DNA from: Scylla paramamosain
Lineage: Eukaryota; Arthropoda; Malacostraca; Decapoda; Portunidae
DNA length: 64,000 nucleotides
Direction of reading: 5' to 3'
NCBI RefSeq assembly: GCF_035594125.1
Contig: NC_087158.1
Span: 811,001-875,000 of the forward strand
Part shown: piece by piece, positions 45,307-52,261 of the stretch
Layout: each line of letters starts with the position of its first letter
Position numbering within the stretch: position 1 is the first letter of the stretch
The notes under the pieces: generated by a model
What the model saw: only the letters and a program-made list of their open reading frames with translations
The model's database searches: none
Told to the model about the DNA's origin: nothing
Position numbers and translations under genes: made by a program

Positions 45307-47388
45307 GCACGCACACACACACACCTGTCTCATAGGTATTAGTGAACTTGTGCTGTGTTTCCTTATAGTTTCATCAGCGTGCCGTGTGCCGACTATCTAT
45401 CAAGTTTAATCGGTTGTTGTTCCTTTATTATTTTCCACTTAGTAAAGATCTGAATACATAGGAGCGCCTCGGATCATCTCACGCAAGTTAAGTTGTAAGG
45501 AAATACCTAAGGAGATACTGACTCTTCCCTCCTTGCGGTACACCTTGCCTTGTCTTGTCTTTTTTTTTTTTTTTTTCTCCAACAAGGGACGGGACGCAAA
45601 TACGTAGGGGTGCCTCAGACCATCTCAAGCAGGTTAAGCTGACGTGAGGAAATACCAAGGGAGGTAGTGACTCCTCCCTCCTTGCGGTACACCTTCTTGT
45701 TCTGTCTTGTTTTTTTTTTTTCTTATTATTTTTCATTAACAAGGGACGTGAATGCGTAGGAGTGCCTCAGATCATCTCAAGCAGGTTACGTTGTAAGAAA
45801 ATAACAGTAGAGGTAGTGACTCGCTTCTCCTTGCGGTACACCTTCTTGTCTTGTCTTCTTGTAACTAGCGCTATTATTACAATTGACACTGATAACTCGC
45901 ACAGCGCCATGATAGAAGAGGTGTTTGTCTACGTTTGCAATTTTAGATGACAATACAGAGAAGACGGAGGAGAGGATGGAGCAAGAGGTATTTAATCTTG
46001 GAGGGGAATTTAGTATAAAAGTAAAAATCATATAAATATTTTAGTATGGCCTTCTCCCTCTTTGAAATGGACCTTTAGGATTCACAGAGTAGGGTGCGTA
46101 CATTGCGAAGGGTACTGGGAAGGACTCTCGATGGTTCTTCGTCGTGGTGATGTATGATGTTGAAAACTGGAGCCTGTTGTGTTCTTGATGGATGGCATGA
46201 CCGGTATTATTAAGTCCTTCACTGGCATGGTCGTCCTTTCGTAACATTCAGGGAAATGTAAAAACTATTTGCATGACCACACCAACAAGGAGAGAGAGAG
46301 AGAATCAATTTTTTTTTTTCTCTCTCTCTTCCCTACTCAGTGCTAGAGAACAATTTAAGAGACTGCGGCATAAAACATCATTGTCCAGAGGAAGTTGTAA
46401 ATGATCACGAAAAACATTGTCTAGCAGTGATACGGTTAAATTTAGAGACCACAGTGATGACCAGTCGACTTTTCATTAGTGTTTTCTCCCACTTAGGATG
46501 CAGGATACATGCTAAACTATCACTAGAATCAAGACAACATCCTCGACAACTGCTGTAACTTTCACGTCAGCCAATGAGAATACTGGTCAACTCTTGCATT
46601 AGGGAGGTGGACAGAATACGGGTGAGAGAAAGATAGGCAAGATGACGCTGAAGGTAACGAAGGTAGTGATAACAGTGAGCGAGGCATCCTCACCCAGCGG
46701 CGTGCCGTCTTGCGCCTCCAGCCTGAGCAGCGTCATGGTCTTATCGGTGTCGTAGAGGTACCTGGCGCGCTCCTCCTCAGGGTTGTTGAGGTAGCCTGTG
46801 GGGGAGCGGTTGATGGAGGCGTCCAGGATGTCGCCACTGCTCAGGTACAGGTGGCCCGGCACCACGCCCTCGTGCGCCTGCTTGATGCTCTGTGCAGAGT
46901 TTAAGGAGAGTGATGCTTGTTGACTGCAAATATATGTGCATAAGACTAATTACTTGCACAGTCTGGTATTTATGAACTGTAGAGTGCAGGAAGGTCGAGG
47001 GAAAGAGAGACATAGAGTGAGACGGAGGGATGGAATTGCGCTAGAGCTGCAAAGGATGGGAGTCACCTAGGAAGATAAGGACAGAAACACCTGGAGGAGA
47101 CCCCTGCCGACTTCTAGGAAGCGGCGAAAGTATATAGAGGAAGAAGAGTACATGAAACCACATCAATGGTTTCCTTAATGACTTGTTCTGCGCCAAGAGT
47201 ACACAGAGATTGATATTTGTAAACTGTTAATGTACGTACCAAATCTTTAAGTGCCTACATGAAAGAAAGAGCGGAATTAAAAGAATATATTTGCCAATTT
47301 CTACCCAGGAGGTTAGGAGATGGCTGGGGAACAAGGAAGAAAACGCCTATAGTGGTTAGCAATCAATGTTCTTACCTCCCCCTCCCCA

Positions 47389-47474
<86 letters not shown>

Positions 47475-47650
47475 TGGAAGATGCCCTCCACCATTGCGTC
47501 TAGCGTCTCCTTGATGAAGCCGAGCGAGGTGATGTCGAAAAGGAGGTATTCCAGGAAGCCACCGGGGCCAGAGTGCGTGTGTGTGCCGCTCAGCATCACG
47601 TTGGCGTTGGTGTACAGGGCCCCGTACTCCGCCTGCAGCCTCTCCACCAC
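28955..47650 (-). CDS. CDase: Neutral ceramidase gene, 3' twelve exons (partial at the N-terminus)
   Basis: Twelve exons join without a frame break into 636 residues that follow the neutral/alkaline ceramidase family from the zinc-binding SGTHTHSGP region to the C-terminal beta-sandwich. The enzyme hydrolyses the N-acyl bond of ceramide to sphingosine and fatty acid, acting at the cell surface, in the gut lumen or secreted. The amidase hexapeptide GDVSPN, with the known catalytic serine, lies at residue 184 of the joined part. Family metal-site motifs THTH (23-26), FAVHP (His133), PGEF (Glu369) and the NVYSHY...EYQ block are all present. All splice borders are GT/AG. Missing are the signal peptide and about the first 100 residues, which I could not recognise upstream. 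The C-terminus carries an extra tail. The introns are full of mobile elements. Confidence 0.93.
29103..29321 (+). repeat. ~230-bp inverted-end family, copy 1
   Basis: Starts CGTATTCTGAAACACTTCTG and ends GCAAAGTGTTTCTGTATTATGG, so the two ends are near-complements. The interior signature is GTTGAAGTTGCACGGGTTTTC ... AGCGACAGATTATCAAGATT ... GTCATCTCTGTGGCC. Confidence 0.75.
29718..29886 (-). CDS. CDase: Ceramidase exon ([14 protein letters not shown])
   Basis: 169 nt. The first base completes the Arg codon, then 56 codons end at GAG before GTGAGG. It encodes [20 protein letters not shown] and FGATEPFE, the family's final beta-sandwich strands. Confidence 0.92.
30108..30340 (+). repeat. ~230-bp inverted-end family, copy 2 (with a truncated copy at 29967-30050)
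   Basis: CATATCCTGAAATTCTTCTG to AGAGCGTTTCAAAATACGAG. The interior TTCTAGTGACAGGTTAAC and CTAATCATCTCTGCGGCC match the family. A partial copy with TAGTTGAAGTCACACGGG precedes it. Confidence 0.75.
30418..30536 (-). CDS. CDase: Ceramidase exon (FLTVERL...NWETR)
   Basis: 119 nt, entering in phase 0 and ending two bases into an Arg codon before GTGAGT. It encodes [17 protein letters not shown] and TDANWET, as in the family's C-terminal domain. Confidence 0.9.
31088..31255 (-). CDS. CDase: Ceramidase exon (FGDVVAQP, start of C-terminal domain)
   Basis: 56 codons, phase 0, acceptor gtggcag, donor GTGAGT. It encodes [20 protein letters not shown] and [10 protein letters not shown], the entry to the immunoglobulin-like C-terminal domain. 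Confidence 0.92.
31505..31715. repeat. Tandem duplication, period ~121 bp
   Basis: TATTCGTTAGTGTCTCACCC (31515) and TATTCGTTAGTTCATCACCC (31636), each followed by ACACCA-CAAGAG, GACTGACTGACTGA and GCATCACAACA. Two units in a ceramidase intron. Confidence 0.65.
31727..31927 (-). CDS. CDase: Ceramidase exon ([14 protein letters not shown] block)
   Basis: 67 codons, phase 0, acceptor gaaag, donor GTGAGT. It encodes [19 protein letters not shown] and [14 protein letters not shown], including the conserved tyrosine region near the metal. The acceptor lacks a strong pyrimidine tract, so it may be weak. Confidence 0.92.
31950..32240 (+). pseudogene. Retrotransposon C-terminal remnant in ceramidase intron
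   Basis: The sequence GAAGACAGAGAGTGAGATGAG ... GAGAGTCACAGAGGAAGATGCAAG ... CTCCTGAAGCGGCTGAAAG gives broken frames with GRQRVR and [10 protein letters not shown], resembling LINE ORF2 C-termini. A related copy is at 46990-47150. Confidence 0.5.
32309..32434 (-). CDS. CDase: Ceramidase exon with PGEFTTM motif
   Basis: 42 codons, phase 0, acceptor gccgcag, donor GTACTG. It encodes [13 protein letters not shown] and [14 protein letters not shown]; the glutamate of PGEF is a metal ligand in characterised family members. Confidence 0.95.
32468..33068 (+). repeat. ~230-bp family, copy 3, internally expanded in tandem
   Basis: The element begins GACCGTATTCTGAACACTTC and ends AAAGCGTTTTTAAATACAGG. 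The block TTCTAGTGACAGATTAACAAG ... CTAATCATCTCTGTGGCC ... AGCAAAGCGTTA is present three times (about 32540-32735, 32736-32893, 32894-33066), giving a ~160-bp tandem inside the element. Confidence 0.75.
33069..33850. other. Ceramidase intron, T-rich part
   Basis: T-rich sequence with the (GT)n tract and a TTTA-rich stretch. No exon recognised. Confidence 0.6.
33339..33403. repeat. (GT)n microsatellite
   Basis: 65 bp of GT. Confidence 0.97.
33855..34115. repeat. Purine-rich (GGA)n tract
   Basis: Two long GGA runs (33862-33980 and 34014-34112) with GGT insertions. There is strong G/A asymmetry on the plus strand. A further GGT/GGA tract is at 34380-34562, next to the ceramidase exon ending 34575. 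Confidence 0.93.
34116..34458. other. Ceramidase intron, unique part
   Basis: About 340 bp of mixed unique sequence and a G-rich run. Nothing recognised. Confidence 0.55.
34575..34769 (-). CDS. CDase: Ceramidase exon ([14 protein letters not shown] block)
   Basis: 65 codons, phase 0. The acceptor ctacag is followed by [20 protein letters not shown], then [12 protein letters not shown] and [10 protein letters not shown], which are strong family matches. The donor is GTGAGC. Another AG two bases into the exon would break the frame. Confidence 0.95.
34915..35430 (+). repeat. Tandem array (~145 bp) of a LINE C-terminal coding fragment
   Basis: Three to four units with GGACCTAAGAGAAGGTTCATG / AGATCTAAGAGAAGGTTCATG encode a (G/S)(P/S)KRRFM(D/N)xVKE peptide, the LINE C-terminal [13 protein letters not shown] pattern. 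They start near 34990, 35129 and 35274, spaced about 140-145 bp apart. The last ends in the LINE-like GTTGATCCGCTGTGGCG segment. They lie in a ceramidase intron, antisense to the gene. Confidence 0.65.
35435..35730 (+). repeat. Degenerate short tandem repeat (GACTGACTGATTAG...CATAACAAC)
   Basis: About five imperfect units of 55-65 bp, each with a GACTGACTGATTA-like block, GTAACGGC and CCATAACAACAA. It directly follows the LINE-fragment array and could have grown from its tail. Confidence 0.5.
35827..35934 (-). CDS. CDase: Ceramidase exon ([15 protein letters not shown])
   Basis: 36 codons, phase 0, acceptor tttgcag, donor GTGAGT. It encodes [19 protein letters not shown], matching the family segment that links the catalytic core to the [10 protein letters not shown] block. 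The upstream intron holds a full LINE. Confidence 0.9.
36018..36236 (+). repeat. ~230-bp family, diverged copy 4
   Basis: The diverged copy has GGCTCAAGTTGAATTG, GGATAATGATCTCTGTGGC and an end GAAGCGCTTCAAAATAAG. It is recognisable mainly by order and spacing. Confidence 0.5.
36232..36320 (-). mobile_element. 3' end of a second retrotransposon family (truncated)
   Basis: Reading the minus strand gives CAGGGACTGCTACGTGTAGG, then CTTCTTGCAGCTCC and a T/C-rich end. The same tail is at 48550-48655 (minus), 61840-61915 and 63100-63180 (plus). The first LINE's A-tract directly adjoins it at 36321. Confidence 0.6.
36433..36855 (-). pseudogene. LINE ORF2 C-terminal part in the shifted frame
   Basis: About 140 codons ([49 protein letters not shown], stop) continue the reverse-transcriptase ORF after a single frameshift. 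The same protein segment occurs in the 18.9 kb fragment, which shows that it belongs to this family. Confidence 0.85.
36885..39161 (-). CDS. LINE ORF2: endonuclease plus reverse transcriptase (frameshifted near the end)
   Basis: 758 codons from the first ATG, with the frame open further upstream to about 39345. The N-terminal endonuclease shows [11 protein letters not shown] and the closing SSDHNLI. Reverse transcriptase blocks are seen in order: [54 protein letters not shown] and the catalytic YADD. The frame breaks in a run of five C (minus strand) near 36896, where a one-base loss ends it at SSPSC. The remaining C-terminus continues in the next frame (36855-36433). It would support target-primed reverse transcription if intact. 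Confidence 0.9.
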   Translation of the reverse strand: MSEATDSSPFSVPSYFLYPHFRSKAGCCVYVRNDLTCSRAHALESSEFSTIWLRLQSHSHTKFICAVYLSPNSSDYKKFFDYLTSKVEHILTLFPFAEISILGDFNVHHQLWLSSPFTDHPGELAYNFAILHEQLVQHPTRIPDRLGDTPNILDLFLTSNPSAYAVTLSSPLGSSDHNLISLSCPITPIPPQDPPKRRCLWRFASASWGDLRRYFADFPWNDYCFRVRDPSLCAERITEVIVSGMEAYIPHSFSRPKPSKPWFNTACSRAIHDRKVAHKRYLSLPSPESHALYISAQNHAKSVLQLAKNSFINRKCQNLSRSNSPRDFWHLAKNISNNFASSPFPPLLQPDGTTAITSISKAELFAQTFVKNSTLDDSGLVPPSPPPSDYFMPRIKILRNDVFHALAGVNPRKAYGPDGVPPIVLRNCASVLAPCLVKLFQLCLSTSTFPSCWKFAYIQPVPKKGDRSNPSNYRPIALISCLSKVFESILNRKILKHLSLHNLLSDRQYGFRQGRSSGDLVAFLTESWSSSFRDFGETFAVALDISKAFDRVWHKALISKLPSYGFYPSLCNFISSFLSDRSIAAVVDGHCSSPKSINSGVPQGSVLSPTLFLLFINDLLNQTSCPIHSYADDTTLHFSTSFHRRPTLQEVNISRREATERLTSDLSKISDWGRANLVLFNASKTQFLHLSTRHNLPDNYPLFFNDTQLSPSSTLNILGLSFTYNLNWKLHISSLAKTASMKLGVLRRLRQFFSSPSC
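39346..39612 (-). repeat. ~230-bp family, copy 5, partly duplicated, next to the catalytic exon
   Basis: Reverse orientation. The stretch TTTGATCAGCAGATT ... CTATCACTAGAACCTGT occurs twice (39349-39409 and 39459-39520), followed by the end GTAACTTCAACTAGAGCC ... GGGAAGCGTTTCAGAG. Its end lies about 10 bp from the donor of the exon ending 39622. The left side is cut by the LINE. Confidence 0.65.
39622..39831 (-). CDS. CDase: Ceramidase exon with catalytic GDVSPN motif
   Basis: 70 codons, phase 0 at both ends, acceptor cgacag, donor GTAACT. It starts [18 protein letters not shown], containing the amidase hexapeptide with the catalytic serine. Further along it has a Cys-rich stretch and the MMESTKII block. 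Its first ~20 bases and its acceptor are part of a tandem repeat extending into the upstream intron (39812-40385). Confidence 0.95.
39812..40385 (-). repeat. Tandem repeat (140-151 bp, 4 units) that includes the ceramidase exon's 5' end
   Basis: Units start AAGGCCGCGACGAATTTGCC (39812), AAGGCCGCGACAAATTAGTC (39963), AAGGCAATAACGAATTAGCC (40103) and AAGGCTGCGACGAATTTGCC (40253). The first unit holds the real acceptor and the first codons of the catalytic exon. Unit 2 keeps the AG but has a stop at its second codon. Unit 3 has lost the AG. Unit 4 keeps a cttgacag acceptor and an open GKFVAAF reading. Confidence 0.85.
40386..40973. other. Ceramidase intron, purine-rich
   Basis: GGAAAG/AAGGGA-rich sequence with GGAAGG-spaced near-repeats and a short (CA)n at 40737-40762. 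No exon. Confidence 0.6.
40974..41430. repeat. (GGT)n and (AAC)n cluster
   Basis: GGT runs at 40974-41034, 41146-41172, 41271-41281 and 41393-41430 alternate with AAC/AAT runs and a repeated GGTCAGGTCAGG-type spacer. The cluster ends about 25 bp from the exon ending 41453. Confidence 0.85.
41453..41583 (-). CDS. CDase: Ceramidase exon with metal-site WFAVHP motif
   Basis: 131 nt. The first two bases complete a Gly codon, followed by 43 codons ending at AAG before GTTAAT. It encodes [16 protein letters not shown] (the second metal-binding histidine of the family) and GDNKGYAS. The acceptor is ctcccag. Confidence 0.93.
41633..41696. repeat. (CT)n microsatellite, left of MITE copy 6
   Basis: 64 bp of CT ending exactly where the element begins. 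Confidence 0.97.
41697..41918 (+). repeat. ~230-bp family, copy 6, inserted in a (CT)n tract
   Basis: CATATTCTGGAACACTTCTG to AGCAAAGCGTTTCACTTTAGG with the full interior. (CT)n lies on both sides (41633-41696 and 41920-41982), so the element appears to sit within one microsatellite. Confidence 0.8.
41920..41982. repeat. (CT)n microsatellite, right of MITE copy 6
   Basis: 63 bp of CT starting where the element ends. Confidence 0.97.
42187..42242. repeat. (CA)n microsatellite
   Basis: 56 bp of CA. A short (GTGC/GT)n patch follows at 42323-42357. Confidence 0.96.
42535..42615. repeat. (CT)n microsatellite
   Basis: 81 bp of CT after a C-rich lead. Confidence 0.97.
42735..42950 (+). repeat. 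~230-bp family, copy 7
   Basis: TCTCCACTTTCAAAACGCTC, GGTTGAAGTTTTAAGGG, TTCTAGTGACATATTAACAAG, TTATCATCTCTGTGACC and GAGCAAAGCATTTCTGAATATG follow the family order. The left end is diverged. Confidence 0.7.
43193..43383. mobile_element. piggyBac-like MITE, shorter copy
   Basis: TTAA (43189-43192 and 43384-43387) flanks CCCTTCACTGCC and the complement CCTTTTCACTAC. The interior GATTTTGCAATTTCTCGTCCG is shared with the 54.4 kb copy. It lies in a ceramidase intron. Confidence 0.65.
43484..44075. repeat. Minisatellite, 56-bp unit, about 10 copies, with 112-bp higher-order form
   Basis: GTTTTGATAGTGTTC / GTTTTGGTAGTGTTG recur at 43540, 43596, 43652, 43708, 43764, 43820, 43876, 43933, 43989 and 44046, a period of 56-57 bp. 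From 43540 to 43875 two unit types alternate (GTTTTGRT...TTCRTGG and GTTTTGGT...TTGGTGT), giving a 112-bp dimer. Confidence 0.88.
44290..44835 (+). repeat. Tandem array of a LINE 3' UTR segment, about 4 units of ~125 bp
   Basis: Units begin GGATTGGTATATTC (about 44374), GGACTGGTATATTC (44500), GGACTAGCATCTTC (44624) and GGAGTAGCATCTTT (44749). Each continues to a GTTGCCYTTGGCCAGYC-like end. The unit equals the terminal 3' UTR of the LINE family, and the array starts with GGGAGGTTTCAAGACGCTT, as in the LINE coding end. Confidence 0.7.
45053..45324. repeat. Compound (GA)n-(GT)n-(AC)n tract
   Basis: (GA)n 45053-45114, (GT)n 45140-45207 and (AC)n 45223-45324 lie in line. The GT and AC arms are complementary and only about 15 bp apart, so a hairpin with a stem of over 60 bp is possible. 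Confidence 0.96.
45445..45870. repeat. Tandem repeat, 3 units of ~146-152 bp
   Basis: GGAGCGCCTCGGATCATCTC (45461), GGGGTGCCTCAGACCATCTC (45607) and GGAGTGCCTCAGATCATCTC (45759) start equivalent blocks. Each is followed by CCTTGCGGTACACCTT and a poly-T stretch. It lies in a ceramidase intron. Confidence 0.8.
45871..46384. other. Ceramidase intron, unique part
   Basis: A stretch at 46090-46240 (GTGTTCTTGATGGATGGC) weakly resembles 54840-54960 (ATGTTCTTTATGGATGGC). This could be another old repeat. No exon. Confidence 0.4.
46385..46565 (-). repeat. ~230-bp family, diverged copy 8
   Basis: Reverse orientation with GACCACAGTGATGACCAGTC, CTATCACTAGAATC and GCTGTAACTTTCACGTC. Both ends are decayed. 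Confidence 0.45.
46694..46889 (-). CDS. CDase: Ceramidase exon with INRSP and ERARY motifs
   Basis: 196 nt, entering in phase 0 and ending one base into a Gly codon before GTGAGG. It encodes [21 protein letters not shown] and [15 protein letters not shown], all family hallmarks. An alternative acceptor AG two bases downstream would shift the frame, so 46889 is the supported start. Confidence 0.93.
46990..47150 (+). pseudogene. Retrotransposon C-terminal remnant
   Basis: AGAGTGAGACGGAGGGATGG, AAAGGATGGGAGTCACCTAGGAAGATAAGG and CTTCTAGGAAGCGGCGAAAGTA match the 32.0-32.2 kb remnant in order and spacing. There is no intact frame. Confidence 0.45.
47395..47471. repeat. (CT)n microsatellite touching the ceramidase 5' splice site
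   Basis: 77 bp of CT, read as GA in the gene's direction. It merges with the donor GTGAGAGAG of the exon ending 47474. Another CT run lies at 47697-47730, on the other side of the exon, behind a family-end fragment TATTCTGAAAC. Confidence 0.97.
47474..47650 (-). CDS. CDase: Ceramidase exon with zinc motif SGTHTHSGP
   Basis: 59 codons, phase 0 at both ends, acceptor ccttcag, donor GTGAGA. It contains [18 protein letters not shown] and [10 protein letters not shown], among the most conserved parts of the family; the histidines bind the active-site metal. It is the most 5' exon I can recognise. The donor runs straight into a (GA)n tract. Confidence 0.95.
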
Positions 47651-47692
47651 CTGAAGGAGATACGGGTGGTGAGATGCTGCGTCCTGTATTCT

Positions 47693-47732
<40 letters not shown>

Positions 47733-47952
47733 GTGATTCTATTTGAACTTAATTGGTTTGTCTGTTTTTTTTTTCTCTTTTCTTTTTTCTTTACATTTTT
47801 TTTAGTTTAATCTATTTTCGTGACTTTTTTTGTTATTATCTTTTATTTTTGTTGTTCTTCTACCATGGTATCTCTGAACTTAATTGGTTAATTTCTTTCT
47901 TTCACTATTTCTGAACTGGAGCTCTCTCCGCGATTCTGTTTTATTTATCTAT

Positions 47953-47983
<31 letters not shown>

Positions 47984-48302
47984 CTTACTATTTTTTACTT
48001 GTTAAGACTGAAGGACATCAAGACATCTCTGAACTGAACTGGTCACCTCGGTTTTTTTTTTTTTTTCAAAGTTTTATGTGTCAATTACAGCAAACATTCT
48101 TTCCTCCCTTCTTTCCTATATTTTTTTTTTTTTTTTTGCAACCCAGAGTAAGTCTCCTTTTCATACACAGACATCAGAAAATTTTGCCTTATGGTATATG
48201 GGAGTGGTTCTCGTTTACCAGGAGTTTTCTGTATCATTATTGTTCTCTTTTCCTTCCTTTCTTCTTTATCTCATCTGCCATGACCATCTGTTTGTCTGTC
48301 TG

Positions 48303-48305
<3 letters not shown>

Positions 48306-48352
<47 letters not shown>

Positions 48353-48440
48353 GGTTCATTTACCATGAGTTTTCTATATCAGTACTGTTCTCTTTTCCTT
48401 TCTTTCCCTCTTCATCTCATCTGGCATCACCATCTGTCTG

Positions 48441-48491
<51 letters not shown>

Positions 48492-48500
48492 TGTGTGTAT
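48306..48500. repeat. Duplicated (GT)n with shared flanks
   Basis: GTCTGTCCGTGTGTGTG starts GT runs at about 48306 and 48443. Each is preceded by CTCTTTTCCTT(C/T)CTTTC...CATCTCATCTG and followed by TGTGTATGGGT. It is a ~137-bp tandem duplication carrying the microsatellite. Confidence 0.85.
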
Positions 48501-48549
48501 GGGTGGGTGGAGGGATGAAGGGAAATGTACAGACGGCTCCCTACTTGCT

Positions 48550-48660
48550 GAACATAAGAACATAAGAAAAAAGGAAAGTTGCAAGAAGCCATCAGGCCTA
48601 CACGTGGCAGTCCCTGTATGGAATATACCTACCTATTTCCACCTATCACGCCCATCCATA
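48550..48660 (-). mobile_element. 3' end of the second retrotransposon family
   Basis: AACATAAGAACATAAG followed by GCAAGAAGCCATCAGGCC and CACGTGGCAGTCCCTGTATG is the complement of the tails at 61.9 and 63.1 kb. Confidence 0.65.
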
Positions 48661-48834
48661 AATCTGAGTCAGTGTTCCTAGCTATATTTCTAACAAAAGT
48701 GACATCTCTCATCCTCTTTTCATGCCAGCTGTCGTGTACCTTACTGCTTATCGCTTTCTTCCTCTCCCCCTCCACATCCCCCTTCCCGCCCCTCTTCCCC
48801 ACCCCAGTGCTTCTCATTCCTCCTTCACCCCCAT

Positions 48835-48837
<3 letters not shown>

Positions 48838-48906
<69 letters not shown>

Positions 48907-48931
48907 CCTGCACATTTAGGACAGCATAATT

Positions 48932-48969
<38 letters not shown>
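48838..48969. repeat. (CT)n and (AC)n
   Basis: (CT)n 48838-48902 and (AC)n 48938-48969. A short (GA)n lies at 49171-49199. Confidence 0.96.
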
Positions 48970-48974
<5 letters not shown>

Positions 48975-49166
48975 TGCACGCGTGGCTTGGAGCTTGGAGC
49001 ACGGGGAGAGTGGTGGTGAGAGGGCAGCATTCCCTTGGGCTTACGGATTAGTTGGTGGAGAGGCAGGGAAGGATGAAAGACGCAAGAAGCTGCCCTGCCA
49101 TTGAAATTTTAACAAAGTAATCGTGAATATCGGTATTTTTAGTCTTTATCTCCAAGAAATCTCAAT

Positions 49167-49202
<36 letters not shown>

Positions 49203-49529
49203 GGGGCTTAGATGGAGGTGATGGGGAGTAGGGTATGAGAAATATAGAAAGAAGGAGGGAGTGAGGATGGTGAGGCGGACAAGGAGTGGGGTTTGTCTAA
49301 GATGTGACTCAAATGACACGTCACGACTACTGGCCAATGGTATTTACCTATTAAAATGTCGCTTTAGCTACAAATAATGGTAGGAAAGCCTTACCTACGC
49401 GTATCTGATGACAAAATAGGGTAAGTTATTTCCGTAGAATTTTGTTGTGTAGTTAAGCATCTTCATTTCGTGTGTCTGGAATGTGGAAGGAGTCTCATAA
49501 GGGATTGGTGAAGATGTAAGTGAGTATGT

Positions 49530-49530
<1 letters not shown>

Positions 49531-49586
<56 letters not shown>

Positions 49587-49648
49587 ATAGTAGTAATAGT
49601 AGTAGTAGCAGTGGTAGTGGTAGTAGTAGTAGTAGTAGTAGTAGTAGG
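49531..49648. repeat. (AGT)n microsatellite
   Basis: About 118 bp of TAG/AGT with a few substitutions, the longest trinucleotide run in the window. Confidence 0.96.
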
Positions 49649-49863
49649 TAAATATTTTTGTCCTTGGTCTTTATTTATTTACTTATTTTCACTTGTGTAC
49701 GAATAAACTAAACTGAAAAATTCGGAATTCATATCGTTCAATACTAAACGCAATCATAACGACAAAAGAATAACGAAGAAAACAAGAATAACGATATTTC
49801 AACTTGCTGCGTGTACATATTTTCCTCGCTGTTTTTTTTTTTTTTCTAGTATGTTATTGATAT

Positions 49864-49899
<36 letters not shown>

Positions 49900-50400
49900 T
49901 CCTTCACCTTCAACTTCACCAGAGTTTCGTAAGTAAAAAATGTCGTAAGGAAAACACGAACAAGAATTCATTTTATTTATCTTTTTTTTTTTTTTTTCAA
50001 TGCTTGTGTTTCTTTCGAGTAAACTTTCTGTGGATTGAAGACAAACTTTCCCCGCTGGGTCAGTTTTCACTCAAGGTTTTCATCCCCACCACCACCACCA
50101 TTAACACCACCGCCACCTCCACTATCACCGCCGTCTTCCACTTACCACAAGACACAACTTTATCCACCACACAAGTGCAACCTTCCACTTTTTCTTCTCT
50201 CTCATTCTCTCAGTTACTCAGTCTCAGCCACTCTCTCTTTCTAATGGGACTGTTGAAAGGTCGAAGCAAAAGATACGAGAGGTCAAGTTTTCCAGCATAT
50301 TAAATCTGATCTGACGTGACAGGAAGAAATGAAGGAAGGAAGGTAGGTATCTGAGAAGGGCGGTTTTATAATGAGTCCTTCGTGTTTCTCTTAGGTGGGA

Positions 50401-50403
<3 letters not shown>

Positions 50404-50450
<47 letters not shown>
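50404..50450. repeat. (GT)n microsatellite
   Basis: 47 bp of GT. An (AC)n lies at 49865-49897 and a purine-rich tract at 50593-50702. Confidence 0.95.
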
Positions 50451-50453
<3 letters not shown>

Positions 50454-51126
50454 GCTTTAGTAGATTGAAGGGAAGAAAAGAGAACTGAGAACGGCAGTCT
50501 TTTTGGAAGGAATGGTTCGGTTTTCGCTTAGCTAGGAATGTGTGTTGTGCTTTAGTACATTCAAAGTGGCGGTTGATATGACTCGTTACAAAGAGAAAAG
50601 AGGAAAGGAAGAGAAAAAAGAAGAAAAGAAAAAGAAAAAAAAGGAAAGAAGAAAAAAAGAAAAGAAAAGAAAGAACAAGAAAAAAGAAGGAAAAAGAAGC
50701 AAAAAATTTCAAACACAGTAGCGTCTTATCTCAACTACTTATAACATTCAGCTCTAGGAGAAATACTCTACGTTTTCAAGGACATCTTCACAATTATACC
50801 GCCAGTTAAACCAGAATTCCTCAATATCAACGGAGAAAAGACCAAAGAAAACCCGAATCATCATCTTTACTACACTTCTAATGAAAGAACGTGAAGACGA
50901 ATGTGGCACTCGAGAGACAGACCACCAGGCGCGGCAGGGACACAGGGACACCGGCGCGTGCTCCTGAATTCATTGATCAGTAGTTTCCAGAATATAAACG
51001 ACTCAGGCTTCTTGTTACTCGTTACTAGATGACTGGCGCGTGTGTTTGGCGGGAGTGTTTACAAATACTGAGCGGCAAAGCATGACAGTGATGATGGTAG
51101 CGTGTCGGACAGACCTGTGAAGTTTA

Positions 51127-51326
51127 AGGCTCATATTCTGAAACGCTTTGCTCTCTCACCATGACTATTTTCAAAGGCCACAGAGATGATTAGTCGGGTT
51201 CCCAAGACTGTTTCTCTTATTAACAATGTAGAAATCTTGTTAATCTGACACTAAAACGGTAAAAAAAAAACAACCTCAAAAACCCAGTGGAGGTGCGGCA
51301 CTGAAGTGTTTGGGAATATGGATCTA
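51127..51326 (-). repeat. ~230-bp family, copy 9
   Basis: Reverse orientation: CATATTCTGAAACGCTTTGC, GGCCACAGAGATGATTAGTC, TTAATCTGACACTAAAACGG and GGAGGTGCGGCACTGAAGTG. Confidence 0.75.
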
Positions 51327-51439
51327 AAACTCCTGGGCACGTATCTTGAAATGCACTGGACTTTCCTTCTTCTCAGTTTAAAATCCCTGTTCGAGATCGC
51401 AGTTTCTTTTAGCTGTGATAGGCAACAATCTGCGGCTGT

Positions 51440-51635
51440 TAGAACAATATATATAAAATCTTTATAAGCACGTTCAAGAAACAAGGGATAAAAAAAAAAA
51501 GGTTTTGCAATTTGTAGCCTGTGTAACCATGGTTGGTGGTGGCTGCTGGACAAGAGGAAATGAGGAAAAAATGACTCAGAGTGGTTGGTTGATGAGAAAA
51601 ATGTCCCAAATAGCGGTAAGAAGAGCCTTTTCCAA
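51440..51635. mobile_element. Fragment of the TTAA MITE family
   Basis: TATAAGCACGTTCAAGAAAC, AGGTTTTGCAATTTGTAGCC and CTCAGAGTGGTTGGTTGATGAG match the interiors of the two TTAA elements. No TTAA-flanked ends are visible. Confidence 0.5.
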
Positions 51636-52036
51636 ATGTTCCTGTCTTGTGTCATTGTCTCTCCTCTTTTGTCTCTCATGTCTTTCAATATTGCAATTTT
51701 CCTCTCCTTTGTTTCTCTCTATCCTTTTTAATGCAGTAATTCCACCTTATCCTAGGCATTTCTTTTCTTGAACTGTCTCTTTCGTCTTCTTTACTACTGT
51801 CTTTCCTCCTTATCCAGTGTTTTCTTCTTCTTTTTCTGTCATGTGTGCTTTGGTTCAGTTGTTCTACCTTATCCTAATTCTTCCTCATTATCTTTTGTGT
51901 CTTCTTCAGTGCAGTCTTTCAACTTTATCTTTGTCTGCCATATGTGCTTTAGTTCAATTGTTCCACCTTATCCTAATTCTTCCTCTCCTCTGTCTTTCGT
52001 GTCCTCATTGCAGTCTTTCTACTTTATTTTTGTCTG

Positions 52037-52261
52037 TCATGTGTGCTTTTCCTGGGTCTTCGTCTTCCTCGCATTCCTATCACCTCCATATCCATCCATG
52101 GCTTCCCTCGTAACATGCTGCTCTTCATTTCCTCTCCTCAGATCACCAAAGCATCTTATTCTCGCCTCCTGGACTTTCTCAGGCGCCTCCACGACTTTCA
52201 AGGGATCCCTGATTGACTCATTTCTTATCCTGCCCTTTCTTATCACCTTGGACTCTCGCAA
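52037..52261 (-). pseudogene. Retrotransposon ORF C-terminal fragment (GRIRNESIR...VQEARIRCFG)
   Basis: The minus strand encodes VIRKGRIRNESIRD, KVVEAPEKVQEARIRCFGDL and HVTREAMDGYGGD. This corresponds to the C-terminal D-x-I-R-N-E...W-x-G-H-V...R-M-D pattern of a common invertebrate LINE ORF2. There is no remaining upstream domain. Confidence 0.6.

Larger units (their letters stand above)
47651..51126. other. Upstream of the first recognised ceramidase exon
   Basis: T-rich and microsatellite-rich. I searched the minus strand for the family's N-terminal GYA/GxxDxTGP-like region and a signal peptide and found none. Confidence 0.5.

Noticed and set aside
47884..48681. 265-codon plus-strand open frame
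   Set aside because: Low-complexity Phe/Leu/Val/Cys peptide from T-rich DNA and (GT)n, including a retrotransposon tail. There is no splice or protein evidence.
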